64,000 nucleotides of DNA from Mesaphorura yosii (Eukaryota > Arthropoda > Collembola > Poduromorpha > Tullbergiidae), in contig WIXG01000139.1 in NCBI GenBank assembly GCA_009869945.1, positions 1-64,000 of the forward strand. Direction: 5' to 3'. Position numbers and translations under genes: made by a program. Shown one piece after another: positions 53,501-64,000 of this stretch (the stretch's first letter is position 1; each line of letters opens with the position of its first letter). Below the pieces are notes generated by a model, which was not told where the DNA came from, ran no database searches, and was given only the letters and a program-made list of their open reading frames with translations.

Positions 53501-55924
53501 ATGAATGAAACATGTTTTAATTAAAATGATTTACAACACGTGCATGAAACAAAAATCTAGCAAACATACAACATGAACATAAACCATCCTGTTTCTTTTG
53601 TTAGCTGCTACTCGCAATCAAAGTTCATGACATATGATTGCCTGAAAACTTGTAAACATTAAGATCGTGTTGCATTCATTATAATGCAAATGGTTATTAA
53701 ATCAAACTTCAACTCGACATGACGCGACAGTAACTTTTCTAACTATTGCAACTCGCATTCACATCTCAAAATGTTGCTCATTATTTCGAAAGATTGCAGA
53801 AAGTTAACTAATATTCGAAACTGCGAAAAAAAGGACAATAATAACAGTGGGCTTGCTGGCCATTAGTAAACTTTTCAGATTCGAGCTGCGTAACTCAAGC
53901 TTCCCGTCAACTCAAGTTCATGCGTTCCCTAATGCCTAATGGCTTATGCGTGCGCATTCTACGCATGCAGACGTAACACATATACAACTGCAAAGGAATC
54001 GTATCGTCAAAAGCCACAACCAAAGCATAGCTTTGCCTAAAGTGGAAATGTCATCAGGAAAATCGTAACTATTCAGACTCGGTGCATTTTAACTTTTCAC
54101 TACATTAGTCCGGAATTCAGTACAGAATTTTAAATTGTCGTTTCGGAGTTCAAAGAATAAAGAAAAGAATTCAAGAACCTGGCTAATACAGTAATTGATG
54201 GAGTAGTAAACTGTGAAGAACCATCAAAGTAGCTGTGCGTTTGCCATTTGCCTTGCAGAGAGAGGAACTGAGTTCACACGTTGGTGCATTTCTCCTCGTC
54301 CCACAGAGCAAGGAAACCACGAAGAGTCGGTTGCTTGAAAGGAAAAGAGGTGGCTGGTTGCACGCTTGAAGTACAGTTAATGGAAAGGCAGAGCAGAACG
54401 AAGTAAAGTGCAGCACGGCGGCGTTGAATTGAGAGAAAGAAGTGGAAATCATTTCATCATCTTCATATTAATAGAAACCAAGTCAACCGCATGAGGAAGG
54501 AAACTCTCTTCAGGAAGCGGCTGCCTCCTTCCCTGCATTTCAAATTATGCATTGCTTTACGAGCCACACCACTTAGCCAACCTTCTTTGAATCTGCGACT
54601 GAGACGACAGAATTGATAAATACGGCTCACTACACAAAGGCCAATGCATTTGCATCAAGGTAACATGCCACGGCATTGACACGTGAGTAATAAATAATTT
54701 AGCCACACCGCACCACACAACAAATGCTGCGTCGCGCGTGAGATTTGTGCCTCGAAGCATTTAATGCTAATTTATAGCGTCTGTGTCTTTGATTTTCGGA
54801 TTTTCCGGGTGCGCCACATAGTAGTAGTTTCTCCTCTTAATTTCAAATCCTATTCATGTGCACAGATATCAACTCTGACTCCCGCGCCTGTGATTTAGTC
54901 ATGTCTGTAATCTCCTTAGCCTGACTCCTCACTGAACCTCGAACTCGGCTCATAATTTCTTCATTAACAGTTGGCTGCCGCTATCAAGATGAGATTTTCG
55001 TCATAATTTACGCCAACAACTATTTAGGACTCACTCCTCTACTCCTCTGAGCCGACTCCTGTAATCTCAGAGTTGTACACGCAACACGCTTATACTATAT
55101 ATGTATATATCGTACCTCGTAAAACAGAAGTCGTAGTCACCAAACTTATTAGAAGATCTCATTCATTCGGATTCGCACGTTACGTACCATCATAGTCACA
55201 CGAGACTTTTCGTCTGAGAAAGGCCCAGTGCATAGCATGCGTAAGCGTAGCATGGGCATGCAGTTCGCAAGAGATTGTGCGTAATTGCTTTCGCTGGCAA
55301 AACTTCTTCGTCTGCTCATTAATGTGCGTCTACGACTGCGAACTCTCATTGTGTATGTGAAGTACGGCCACGGTTCCAAATGGGAGTCCGGAACCCGGAA
55401 TGTGTAATTCGCGAGTACGAATGGCATAGGAAATACGGGGTCTAAATGCCTGTAAGTATGCTACGTCCGTTCTTCTGATAACCTATGCGGGCATTGTTTA
55501 TTTATGAAATCCATTATCTTAATTCCCTTAGCCTACTATTTAAAGTAAACATTTTCGGCACTATTGCACTGTTAAACACTATCATGTTATTTCAGCTTGC
55601 CCTGTAAGACAGGCATTCGTGTGCATAATTCGTGCGCGTTTGCAAGACGCGGCGTCTTGGAATGAGTGGTCATTAAAGAGAGTTTTTGGATGTTGGCATG
55701 AAGTCACATTCACACGCTTGGAAATGGAAATGCGTCGAATTCATTACACATATTGTTTTATTTATTGAATGATGTAAATGTTTGCAAGTTTGCAGATTTG
55801 GGAAAATTTTGATGTTACTTCACTTACCTTGAGACTGTACCGTCAATATGAGAACCAGCAGGCCAAGATGAATGACTGAATCCATTTCTAGTCTTGTTAT
55901 CTTCACGATGTGATGGTAGAGCAT
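8306..55924 (-). CDS. dpr: dpr-family two-Ig cell-surface protein (whole gene)
   Basis: This is a complete gene of six coding exons (97+146+162+49+104+294 bases) for 283 residues, the usual dpr size. Dpr proteins bind DIP partners through their first Ig domain and label neurons for synaptic partner choice. Visible parts are a signal peptide (about 14-32), Ig1 with cysteines near 72 and 134 and the hallmark VSWIRKRDLHILT and WTLQIKYPQERDAGVYECQ strings, Ig2 with cysteines near 175 and 241 (SGNYTC), and a hydrophobic C-terminal tail. All splice phases agree (1,0,0,1,0). Introns from the 5' end are 36192, 9040, 87, 1348 and 100 bp. Several N-glycosylation sequons (NIT, NWT, NDS, NYT) are present. 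Which dpr paralogue this is cannot be told without a tree. Start and C-terminus have alternatives described under the exons. Confidence 0.92.
8700..8803 (-). CDS. dpr: dpr exon 5: start of Ig2
   Basis: Codes SKGRILGGTDVYVKSGSSLR and then LTCEVEHGPHDIAQ, the 'I.G..D.YVK.GS...LTC' opening of dpr Ig2 with its first cysteine. Acceptor TTCTGCAG, donor GTACAC, phase 0 at the end. Confidence 0.93.
10152..10200 (-). CDS. dpr: dpr exon 4: Ig1-Ig2 junction
   Basis: A 49-base exon coding VNTEPKISMAFQLNVI, the family's 'VSTEPK.S...LNVVE' strand closing Ig1. It ends with one base of a split Glu at GTAAGT. Acceptor TGTTGCAG. Confidence 0.93.
10288..10449 (-). CDS. dpr: dpr exon 3: core of Ig1
   Basis: Exactly 54 codons in phase 0: VSWIRKRDLHILTAG, then IYTYTTDQRF, and the end WTLQIKYPQERDAGVYECQ. 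The conserved tryptophan, the RDLHILT strand, the YTSDQRF-like strand and the D-x-G-x-Y-x-C close of the domain are all intact. Acceptor TGTTTCAG, donor GTGAGT. Confidence 0.95.
10450..19489 (-). other. dpr: dpr intron 2 (9 kb), no nested gene recognised
   Basis: Open frames inside it (for example minus 10773-11105, minus 13960-14193 and plus 11393-11755) are short, carry no domain and have no supporting splice pattern. GC-richer patches around 11950-12170 have no interpretable translation. Confidence 0.75.
19490..19635 (-). CDS. dpr: dpr exon 2: N-terminal linker and start of Ig1
   Basis: It codes 48 residues after a split Gly, including 'MPYFDNSVSTNITTVVGQHA' and 'FLLCRVHRMKDQG'. This is the family's 'PYFD...N.T..VG..A.L.CRV' opening of Ig1. 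Acceptor TTTATAG, donor GTAAGTC, ends in phase 0. It contains a sequon (NIT) and the first Ig1 cysteine. Confidence 0.92.
27330..28016 (+). CDS. Longest ORF of the window, unrecognised
   Basis: It has an ATG start and 228 codons, and lies wholly inside dpr intron 1 on the opposite strand. The first half is mixed. The second half is lysine/arginine-rich and helical in look ('FLDSVQLLIERAASWIQGQL', 'KEKIIKEMAQLIKIRR'). No domain, signal peptide or membrane segment is visible, and no polyadenylation signal follows closely. In AT-rich DNA an ORF this long is uncommon by chance but possible in 64 kb. It could be an intronless gene, a decayed retrocopy or noise. Confidence 0.25.
   Translation: MRQCMTGELGLLRNEFETNGQHAGRNLTTAALLPGMRLVTISKHCTESGNSCLGWRCAEHQKFLLTDLSYSLNHRHCLFIANVQNQNSHQKWVNSGQIILKRNGTKNTLANWQFLDSVQLLIERAASWIQGQLYRKELRKAFSSLDKKIQRKNPIPISKEKIIKEMAQLIKIRRVLGKIQHKSESAIYSTSHSARNSKEFHAGAECEVIQPLKPHVIRQNCMINLLIG
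39772..39883. other. Exon-like segment with splice signals on both strands
   Basis: Minus strand: acceptor GGTTTCAG, 36 open codons (FWWAICNMFTSSKDPESG...), donor CAA|GTGAGA. Plus strand: a long pyrimidine tract and CACGTAG acceptor, then 33 open codons (CGSDFNEDEFSFQIVPDSG...) to TGA at 39881-39883. The minus reading cannot belong to dpr, because the phase dpr would need hits a stop. I recognise neither translation. Confidence 0.25.
44917..44980. ncRNA. miRNA-precursor-like hairpin (candidate only)
   Basis: GAGACC...ATTTGCCTGCAT at 44917-44945 pairs with ATGCAGGCAAAT...GGTCTC at 44955-44980. The stem has 12 perfect upper and 6 perfect lower pairs around an asymmetric internal loop, with a 9-base terminal loop, about 64 nt overall. 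Size and shape are compatible with a pre-miRNA, but such hairpins are frequent in random intronic DNA and strand and expression are unknown. Confidence 0.2.
52345..52650 (+). CDS. Possible terminal exon of a nested plus-strand gene
   Basis: An open frame of 101 codons runs from just after a TTTCAAG acceptor-like site to TAA at 52648-52650. It reads RVELAFASRRSKGQDSK, then 'VDVHRSINGIYFHRRCISRF', then a Ser/Glu/Asp/Asn-rich tail. It has no ATG in frame before the end, so it could only be a 3' exon. AATAAA overlaps the stop codon. The H-x3-C pair recalls the second half of a small zinc-binding motif seen in transposon-derived proteins, but no matching first half was found upstream. Confidence 0.3.
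   Translation, partial: RVELAFASRRSKGQDSKTVVHSVDVHRSINGIYFHRRCISRFIQPSDEDEVSPPLVVAVSEGESNGQAESTSLDNPKINPHAETRNSERQPTTNQLFEPMW
55828..55924 (-). CDS. dpr: dpr exon 1: signal peptide
   Basis: ATG at 55922-55924 gives 32 codons plus one base, ending VQSQ|G at a perfect GTAAGTG donor. Residues 14-32 (MDSVIHLGLLVLILTVQSQ) are a textbook signal peptide, so translation may really start at that inner ATG (55883-55885). A further in-frame ATG lies upstream of 55924, before a stop codon. The phase-1 donor matches the acceptor of the 19.6-kb exon exactly. Confidence 0.8.
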
Positions 55925-58900
55925 TTTTGAGTTGAAGGCGGAAGCCTGGTAGGAGTGGGTCTCATGCATCAAAATTCTGAATTGTTCTTGTAAATTACCT
56001 TACGTCATGAAAGTACAATTCTTTGGTAGTGCGCACACTGGGTTTGAATTCGAGAGGGCCAGGACAAAATATCCACAGATGCAGAAACTTGGTAGGCTGT
56101 TATTGTACTAGAACCGGAACCAGTAACGAGAAATATCTCAGAAACCTCTTACACTGTCCGTCTCCAATGATAAAATACCACCGCACCACGAAATGATAAT
56201 GTCCTGACTGGCAAACGGAGAAGACAATAGAAATCCGATGGGCTTTTCCTTTATGTTATTGACCAGACACGGCGATGCGATAATGCAATAATAGAGACGT
56301 TGTTCAACTCGTACTCTTGGTCTTAAGATGCACTCGAACCTCAATTGCTTGTCATGGTCAAAGTGAAAGTTGATACTTGGTAATGTAAGAGAGCTCCTTT
56401 CGCTCGTATTTTTATGTCTTATTGTTGCGCGTAGTTGACTGACCAGAGTACAATGCACATTGCATTCGGAGGTTTCTGCTTCACGGTTTCGTGTGATGTG
56501 GTGTCGTTTTTCTTCTTTTATTATTATGGCTTAGAGTCTATAAAGTAAAATAACACGAGACACGAACACTGCCTCAGCAAGGTAAATAGGAGCGAGTGCA
56601 CAATGTGCAGAATTTCTTTATACTTTTAAAAAGTACAACAATTGTTATATTTATTTTATTACGTTCTTTTTATGAGCTGATCATAACTTTATCACTTTCG
56701 CAACTCCTTCGCACTGCGCAAACACGAGACGAAATTATGAGCTGTTGCACTTTCACTTTCCTCCTCAGCTCACCCGTAATTCGGTATATTACGTGCCAAA
56801 TATGTTGTGCTGGAATAGCGTGGAAGCTGTACACACGCTTTGCAGACGTAGCTTTGTCTCCTTCGCAGTGGACAATGTCAAGTCGAGGACATTTCTCCAG
56901 CGAGGTGGAGAGACGTCGTCATCAAAATTTCGTCCTTTCACAAGCTGCAAAAACAACAAAGAAGAATTTAAGTAATGGTAAAGAAAAGTTGAACACTTCC
57001 ACTTTGATCACGTTCACAAAACTCTCCAACTTGTCGCGACATGTCATGACGCGTCATCAACACGGGCTCATCAACGTGGGTAGCACTCTCTTGCACCGTA
57101 TGGGACATTACTAAAATGCTATTGCAATCACATCTCTTCGTCGGGCCCGCTGTAACTTGCGCCCTTGTGGTTGAGCACTTGTCAGCATTATCGTAGCCTA
57201 ATTTAATCTACGAAGCCTTGACTCTTGAGAGTCAGACCTTACTATTACTTCAGCTAAACTCGACCTTCACTCAATGAATTTGCCCTTTACAAGACTGCTG
57301 TTTATGAAATCGCCAGACTCAGGACAGGATTAGAATTTCTAACGAAAAATGCAATTTTATAAAGAAGTTCTGCATTTGTGCAACCAAACGAAACACTCAC
57401 AATCACACAAAAGTTAACTTTACTCAAGGCAAAGAATAGCGCGCAATTTCAGAAATGGAGAAAATGAAATAAGTGCAGGCGGAATACTCAAGAAAGTTGA
57501 CTGAACTCGCATTTCTTGCTCTTGTCCAACTTTCTCCGGCCTCTTTTCTTCGTTCATGTGGTCGGTATGTCATTTTCTTGATTCGCCTGTCTGTTTGCAG
57601 GCTGGCTAGCCAACAAAAAACTATCGAAGTGCAAAGTTTCTGCTACAATTGACTGGACGCCGGACTGGCCAGACAAACAGTCGTTGCACAACTACAACAG
57701 CACTAAATTACATAATTTAATTTAAGTTCACCTGAACTGAAAGTGGTTTTTGTTCTTGGTTGTTCGGTGCTGATTGGGAATCGGTAACTACTAGCGATCG
57801 CACTCGTCGTACTCGCGTAATACAAATGGGACCAGTTCCAAAAGTGTGAGGAAGAGAAAGTGAGCAAGTTTTCATGTTTGTTACTTTGCCATCGTTATCG
57901 CTGACCAATCGAAATCGAATACTGGCCGAGTACGATGCCAAAACAATTTCCTATCCACTTTCGGATAATACGATGATACCATGACAAGATGTTCGGCAGG
58001 AAATCAAGCATCGCTTCAAAGTGAAACCTTAGAGTATGTAAGAAATAGAGGATGGACTTCAGGTTTAATGTCAAGAAACGGTTTGTGAGTCGGAGTTATT
58101 TCGTGAGCATTTTGTTATCGAATTTTCGTGAAATACAGACACTTTGCCTTTCATGACAACACAAACGAAGGCTACATTTAACGCGATGCTGCTCTGTGGC
58201 GAAATGCCATTGAATGAATTTCCTTTGTTGCAAATTAACAATCGTCAGCCTCACATTGAACACAATACAGGAGAACCAAGTTGTCAAGTTGTCACGGAGT
58301 GTTGTTGGTCGCAGTGAAAGAACAAACAAAATGCCCACGATACCCCACCCCTTCGAGATTTGGCTGCAGGGTGGAGACAATCGTTATTGGGCACCCTTTA
58401 CATCTCTGTGTCGCTTTTTGTACTCCCAAAAGACACTTGTCTTATCTCAACTTATTTATCCCATAAAACCTAAGTATTTATCTTCTTGCAAGTCACAGCA
58501 GACAAGATACTAGTAGGTTTCACCAGGCCGTACTTGAATCATGACAGCAGATGAAGTTGAAATAATGTTTCTATTTTGGATATTTTTTAACAACTGAGGC
58601 TGGACACGATTCACATCAACTCATTTTCTCGCGCAATGAAGAGCGAATTTGTTTCAGTAATTGCAAAAATTCCAAGTCGGGACTGGTGACCGGAATAAAT
58701 TTAGTCCGTCAATGCCTTGGTCCTAAAGCGTCATAAAGTCCAGGCATACCTTGTTATTTAAACCTTCTCAACCTTGCTAATTCTTTTTGTAATTTAAACC
58801 TTTCAAGAATTCGTGACGCAAAGTGAACTTCAATTGCAAGAATTTGCTGTTCAAGTTTCTAAAGCCCGTCTATGACACCTTGCCACAGCTCCTCTGTCAA

Positions 58901-60415
58901 CGTTGCAGTGGTAGTGCAAAGAAATAAGAAAGTGATAACCGTATATAAGCATAATTTGTAAGGGTCTTACAGGATACCTGAACAATACTTGAAACATGAC
59001 TCAGATCCTTTTGTGCTGTCAAGGAATGCGAGCATGACTTTTAATTTTGCATTCTTAATTTCAAGATAAATGATAAAAGAATTCTTGAATGAATTCGAGT
59101 TCACAAATACAGACCCCGTCAATTCGTCAATTCTGAGACAACGCGGGGCACAATCGCACTTTCAGTACAATGAACTTGTTTAGGAGTTCATTTTTCATGT
59201 ACTGTTACAAAATTGCTAAGCTCCGATGAGTAATTAAAGCATAGTGTGCTTCAACTTGTCTATCACTGCTTCTGTAGCTCAGTGTCGTGCGTGCGTAAAA
59301 ATTTTAGAAATTAAGAATGCTTTCCATGAGACTTTTGTCTTCAGGGTTAAGAAGCTTTTAAAGTTAATTATTCCACCTCTGCTTTTGTGCAATGTTGTTT
59401 CGCCGTTTCCTAGAAAAAAATCGTGCGAGCCGTGTCATGCGTCTAGAGCTCATCATTTCATTATTAATGCAACAGTCAATTTACTGCGATTAGGAATGAG
59501 AACCTTCAAAGCATTAAATAATAATAACGTCAACGGCCTTCCTTTGGCTTTCATCTCGGTAGCGGAGAAAGTGGCCGTAAATTGCAAGTTTTATTTTTAT
59601 GCTAAATCAGAGAGACTCTCTTGAACCGTCATTAATGAAATTACATTCCCACTCAATAATTTATAAGGCCACGTGCCTCTAACAATAGTGTCTGAAATTG
59701 GTACCTTCTTTTCAATGCTTATTTCTTATTTTGAACTTTTCTATAATTCAAATTAAATGAAGACGCGCAAAGGCGGTAAAAATTGTGCCGAACAAATTTG
59801 CCAGCCAGTAATGGCAATAGAAGAAGGCAACCAGCAGTAATGTAACCATTTCTCAGCCCCAGTTTGCGTTTTACGAGGCATAGAAACTCGTAATAAAATC
59901 TTGAAAAGGTTCAGTGATCAAAGGAATATGCTCTCCAAAAGAAAGAAGTGGTTTGTATCATTATGATTATCTGCATGGCGCGAGAATGAAGACGCGGGCG
60001 GGAGAAAATATGATAAAAGGTATTTCACAATCGCATCCGCGATTATCATTTTTCAATTGCACGTGGAATGCTTTTCCTGAACGGGTCGATGCGATTCTAA
60101 CGTATAGAAAAATTTATTGCGAGGAACTGCGAATTCGCGGATCGGACTATTACGCCTACACGCAATTTCAAAGCACGTGGGACAAGGCGACAAGAGGACA
60201 CATGCAAATTGCAAATTTTATGATCTGCTGGATGCCGAATAACTAAATCTCCTCTCCCGCTTAAATTCCCTCTTCCCTGTTTGTTCTCATTTACTGCACT
60301 TTTTGTTTGTTTAAGGATTCCTACCAATCTAGAGCGTATGTGACAGATAGAATCCTTTCGCTGAACTTCTGGAGTCCAACTCAATAGCATCGTGCCATTT
60401 TAAACCAAATGTACA

Positions 60416-60444
60416 TACCACGTCCGATGCTTACGGACGTGGTA
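60416..60444. repeat. 11-bp perfect inverted repeat
   Basis: TACCACGTCCG and CGGACGTGGTA are separated by seven bases. The stem is GC-rich in AT-rich surroundings. Possibly a small transposon remnant or a palindromic binding site with a CACGTCC core. Confidence 0.6.
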
Positions 60445-62676
60445 GATAAAAAATCAATTTGTACAGCAATATTTTTTGCATCTTCCTATTTTTGAGCCTT
60501 TGAATTCAATTCACTCCGTTTTATTCATCTTTCCTCCATTTCCTTTCCACCTCCGGCAACCTCTTCCGCTGGAAACTGCGGTTGCAGCAGCGGTTCACTG
60601 GAAATAGGCCGGGTCAGCTCCCTTGGCAGTGCATACCGAAACGATTTAAAGATACGAGGGATTCCATAACCTGCCGCGTGCCATGGAACTCATGGAATCC
60701 GTCAGTGCATTGTGACTGCGACGTGATCGAAGGACTATCACTCCTCACTCAATGCTGGCAAACTCTATAAAAATTGGATGATCCAAGCTTAATTGGAAGC
60801 ACGAATGTAATCAAACCGGGCTTACACTTCACACGTGCCCTCGGGCTGATCATGTGCCTTTGCCATTTGGATGGCAAAAGGAGTGGATGTCAACGCACAG
60901 GTTTGAGCTGTCTGCATACTGTCACACCACAAGACACTTTACATAAGAGAAACAAAATACGCACGCACTTTCCAAATTTCACTTTTGAGTGTCGCTTGCT
61001 ACACCAATGAAAATCTATCAACCCTGTCAACATCAGAATGGATTGGTGTACCATGTCATTTGTCAGTCATAAATTATATTAACAGCCCAGCCTTGTGGCA
61101 CCGCCGCCTGCCTGCCACACCGCCACAGCAAGGTTTTATAGGTTTCCATTACGCTTAAGTTTAATTCCGCCAATGGCGAACCCATGTATTAATTTCTGGA
61201 TTTCGGCAACGCTGATGCTTCCGTCAACATCATATCTCGGTAATAATCCCTGACATGGTGTAAATATTATGAAGCCGAATTGTTTCAGGTGCGCTGCATG
61301 TGTCGGTGTGTGAGATTTGCAGAGTAAAATCGAATTTAAGGTTCAGAGCCATTTAGTATAACTCTTGCGGAATATAATTTACGAGCAGCTTCTATAAGAG
61401 CGTGCCGTGCCCGTATGGAAATGCTGCTTGTAACGCAGATTAGATTAGAATAATGTGGTAAACGACTTCAGTCTCTCGTGCTAGGTGAGCGAAGCTATTT
61501 TATTAGTTTAAATGCTCGCTTTTTATTATTATTCTTGCACCATTATTACTTTTACAGTGGCAAACAACAAATAGGTTGTTGCTTCTTGCTCTTGCGTCAG
61601 TCCTCAGTCAGAATGTGACCTCTTACGCTTGAGTGGGTGCGATGCCTGCCGCTGGTGCCTGGAATAGAACCTCATTTCATTTTCCTATTTTAACCTTTGC
61701 TGCTTGTTGTTTCAATTCTATTGAATTATTTATACGCCCCAGGTCGGCGGCCCAATACCACCAGTCACATGCGAACAGCCTCAGCTTACTGTAAATACGC
61801 TGTTTATATGATTTGGAGAGCCAAAAGTCAATTTAATATCTAAAATATGGCCGTGGGAGTTACAAGCGGTCTTTCGTGTGCATTGCATTCCTTTCTAATT
61901 TCCCCTAATTAGAGCAACTAAAAGACGTCAACAACCAGAAATCCCCAATATTGCAGCAATTGCATGGAAAGCATATTGAAATTGCTCAATTGTTGTTCAT
62001 TGCCAGTATTGCCACTATACGTCGATAATTTCAAAGTGAATTGCCCTTTGCCAGGAGTTCCCAGTTCAATAAATTCGGGTGCCTCAAACTGTCTCTTACT
62101 TTAGTTTTTGCACCTCGAATCCTATGAAATACATATGCCAATTTGGCGGACACTGTTCACAGTAGGAGAAACTCTAAACTTATAATTTTTTTGAATTGTA
62201 ATGAAACTGGCCCCCTTCACCCTCGGAAATATACCTCTCCCTTGTACGTTACAGCACACGGGAAACGGGCCTAGTTCCAGAAAAATCTAAATAATGAAAT
62301 AAATGTAATATCTCATAAATTTTATAGAAACACCGGCACGCCGAGGGTACACAAGTCAGGAAGGAGAATTGAGCGAACATCGTCCCGTTTCTTTTTCTTG
62401 TATGTTACAGTTGAAGAAAAGAAAACAATAGAATTATTGAACAACGTAAAGAGGCGCAACGCGAAATAGCGAATGAAAGAAAGCGACAGAGTTATTTCAG
62501 AAAGAGGGTACGTGCTGGTATCTCTCCATCTGCTGTGTTTTCTTTGGGTTTCGTATACAAGACAATGAATTATAAACAGAGACATGACAAAATTATTGCA
62601 AAAATATAAAAAAGGATTCGCTTCCTTGTGCTGCACAGTTGGAAAAAATCGAAAACTCGAGTATTATTTTGTATCG

Positions 62677-62710
62677 AGGTTGGTCGTACATAAGCGAGTA
62701 CGACCAACTT
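62677..62710. repeat. Inverted repeat around GTTGGTCGTAC
   Basis: GTTGGTCGTAC (62679-62689) pairs with GTACGACCAAC (62698-62708) across an 8-base loop, with two further outer pairs if a G-T wobble is allowed. No coding or regulatory role is visible. Confidence 0.6.
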
Positions 62711-64000
62711 AAAGGCACCGCGTTTCGGTTCATCAGAATGTGTCAAGTTGAATCAGGCACAAAACAACAATTTTCGCTCCAAGAAATGTAGACAGGTGAA
62801 CGTGGGTCACAAGAGTGTATTACCAAGCGTGCAAACCACGCCAATTGAAGTACAACACATTAAGATGGCTGCCCAGATGACCGACCTGACCTACTTCAAA
62901 AAATTTATTGGCAGGCGTATAATTTTCTCTGCCTCTAGAGTGCCAGTCCGATTGCATTATTACAAGTCGTTGTGTAAGAAATTCACGAAATTTGAGAGTT
63001 GGAGAGAAGAGAAATGGCATATTGCGAAATAAAAGATCTACCCAACAAACAATGGGAAGATGCTACAAGATGGAATGAATTACAGGGAGCATTTATCATA
63101 CCATATTATTATTCGGCATAAATCAACATTAGAAGTCTTATCAAGGTAAGAATCTTATTTCGAGGTCTAAACTGCACGAAATATACTCTTGATGTGCTAA
63201 TATTTTCTGATAAGGTAAACAGCTTCGGGTACTGACTGGGTAAAGATCGTGGTACCGCGAGAATGGGTGAGTACGCATTTTTTCGCAATGGCAAAGCGGG
63301 TAAGAAAACGAACGAAAAAGTAAAAGTCCTTTGCTTTCATTACGCTGACCACGGCTTAGCCTGAAAGATCTTGAGAGCGTGAAATGGTCGAACATTTTGG
63401 ACATGTCTTTATTTGTTCCCATAAATTACGAGGTGGTTCCGTAATTAATGCCTGACAGTCTGAAAATGTCTTCTCGGGTGCATGGTGCAGACCTTCACTG
63501 CCGCAAGTCTTCTAAATTTGAGACAAGCTACAATTAAACTCCGGGCTGTGGTGTCTGAAGTCGACTTTCAGAGCAGGCAATCGGTTGATGTTTCTGTTTC
63601 TGCGCATGCTAATATTTGACTGGCAAGTTTTGATCAGAGAAGGTACGGTGCAGCCAGAACGAAATCGAAATACCGTCCTTGTTTACAACAACACATTCTA
63701 ATGAAAATTGCCTCGAGACGTTGAGACGTTCATGTTTGTGCGCGTCTGATGTTACAACTCAACTTTAAATTGGTAAAGTGTTATCCGACTTGTAGTTTCA
63801 AGTTAAGCTGTCACTCACCTGCTACGATCGAGCTATCAGGTAGCCAGAGAAAGCAAGACCAGGGTAAGTGATCGGATGGGACTTGTCGAAATGCATCCAA
63901 TCCTTTCTAGATCATGTCTTGAATTTCATCCGGGTTTAGAAAACGTAAACAATCCATTGACAAATCAATACAGTCTATTGAGACCAACTTCGTCTTCGCT

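Larger units (their letters stand above)
19636..55827 (-). other. dpr: dpr intron 1 (36 kb)
   Basis: A very long first intron separates the signal-peptide exon from the Ig exons, a common arrangement in dpr genes. I read it for exons and found no nested gene that I can name. The open stretches and hairpins inside it that deserve a test are listed separately (27330, 39772, 44917, 52345). Confidence 0.75.
55925..64000. other. dpr: Upstream flank of dpr, no gene recognised
   Basis: This should hold the dpr 5' UTR and promoter, but no TATA box, initiator or UTR exon can be assigned with confidence. Open frames (for example plus 56596-57114, plus 59244-59624, minus 58096-58380) show no domain. 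Two short hairpins are listed separately. A strong minus donor at 63817 (GCAG|GTGAGT) could end a non-coding or distant exon. Confidence 0.6.

Noticed and set aside
56596-57114. 172-codon plus ORF upstream of dpr
   Set aside because: It starts with GTG, not ATG, and has no domain, no acceptor and no conserved motif.
63817-63940. Strong minus donor (GCAG|GTGAGT) near the right edge as a dpr 5' exon
   Set aside because: The preceding open stretch has no ATG in its open frame, and the exon 1 signal peptide already supplies a start. It could be a UTR exon but is not supportable from sequence alone.

Overview
The window looks like arthropod (hexapod-like) nuclear DNA. Its coding sequence is split by GT-AG introns and the bulk is AT-rich non-coding DNA. 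The recognisable proteins are metazoan neuronal or sensory types: a dpr-family two-Ig-domain surface protein, a nicotinic acetylcholine receptor alpha-type subunit, and a gustatory-receptor-like multi-pass protein. A dpr gene points to arthropods. The chemoreceptor-like locus reminded me of lineage-expanded receptors in springtails and crustaceans, but that is an impression, not proof. No prokaryotic or viral gene, CRISPR array, rRNA or convincing tRNA was seen.

Layout, all clear genes on the minus strand. (1) 386-2698: pieces of a gustatory-receptor-like 7TM gene in the correct N-to-C order. Three exons have matching phases, but the later part has an in-frame stop and no usable acceptor, so it may be a pseudogene. 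A 31-bp near-terminal hairpin lies in its first exon region. The first 653 bases also carry a weak plus-strand exon pair. (2) 3030-4836: nine compact exons of a nAChR alpha-type subunit, from just before loop C through TM1-TM4 to the stop codon, with introns of 58-136 bp. The signal peptide, most of the ligand-binding domain and the Cys-loop were not found. (3) 4837-8305: a gap holding a foldback element (two 124-bp arms) and a 645-bp degraded pogo/Tigger-like transposon flanked by TA. (4) 8306-55924: a complete dpr-like gene of six coding exons, 852 coding bases and 283 residues, with introns of 36.2 kb and 9.0 kb. (5) 55925-64000: the upstream flank of dpr, with no recognisable gene.

The 36-kb first intron of dpr contains no gene I can name. 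It does contain a few open stretches worth testing: a 228-codon plus-strand ORF at 27330, a possible terminal exon at 52345, an exon-like segment at 39772 with splice signals on both strands, and a miRNA-like hairpin at 44917.

Functionally, dpr proteins are synaptic-specificity cell-surface labels and nAChR is the main fast excitatory receptor of arthropod brains. The neighbourhood is neuronal in flavour, but nothing here shows co-regulation. I found no new biological system. The most useful leads are the chemoreceptor locus, the N-terminally incomplete nAChR and the mobile-element remnants.
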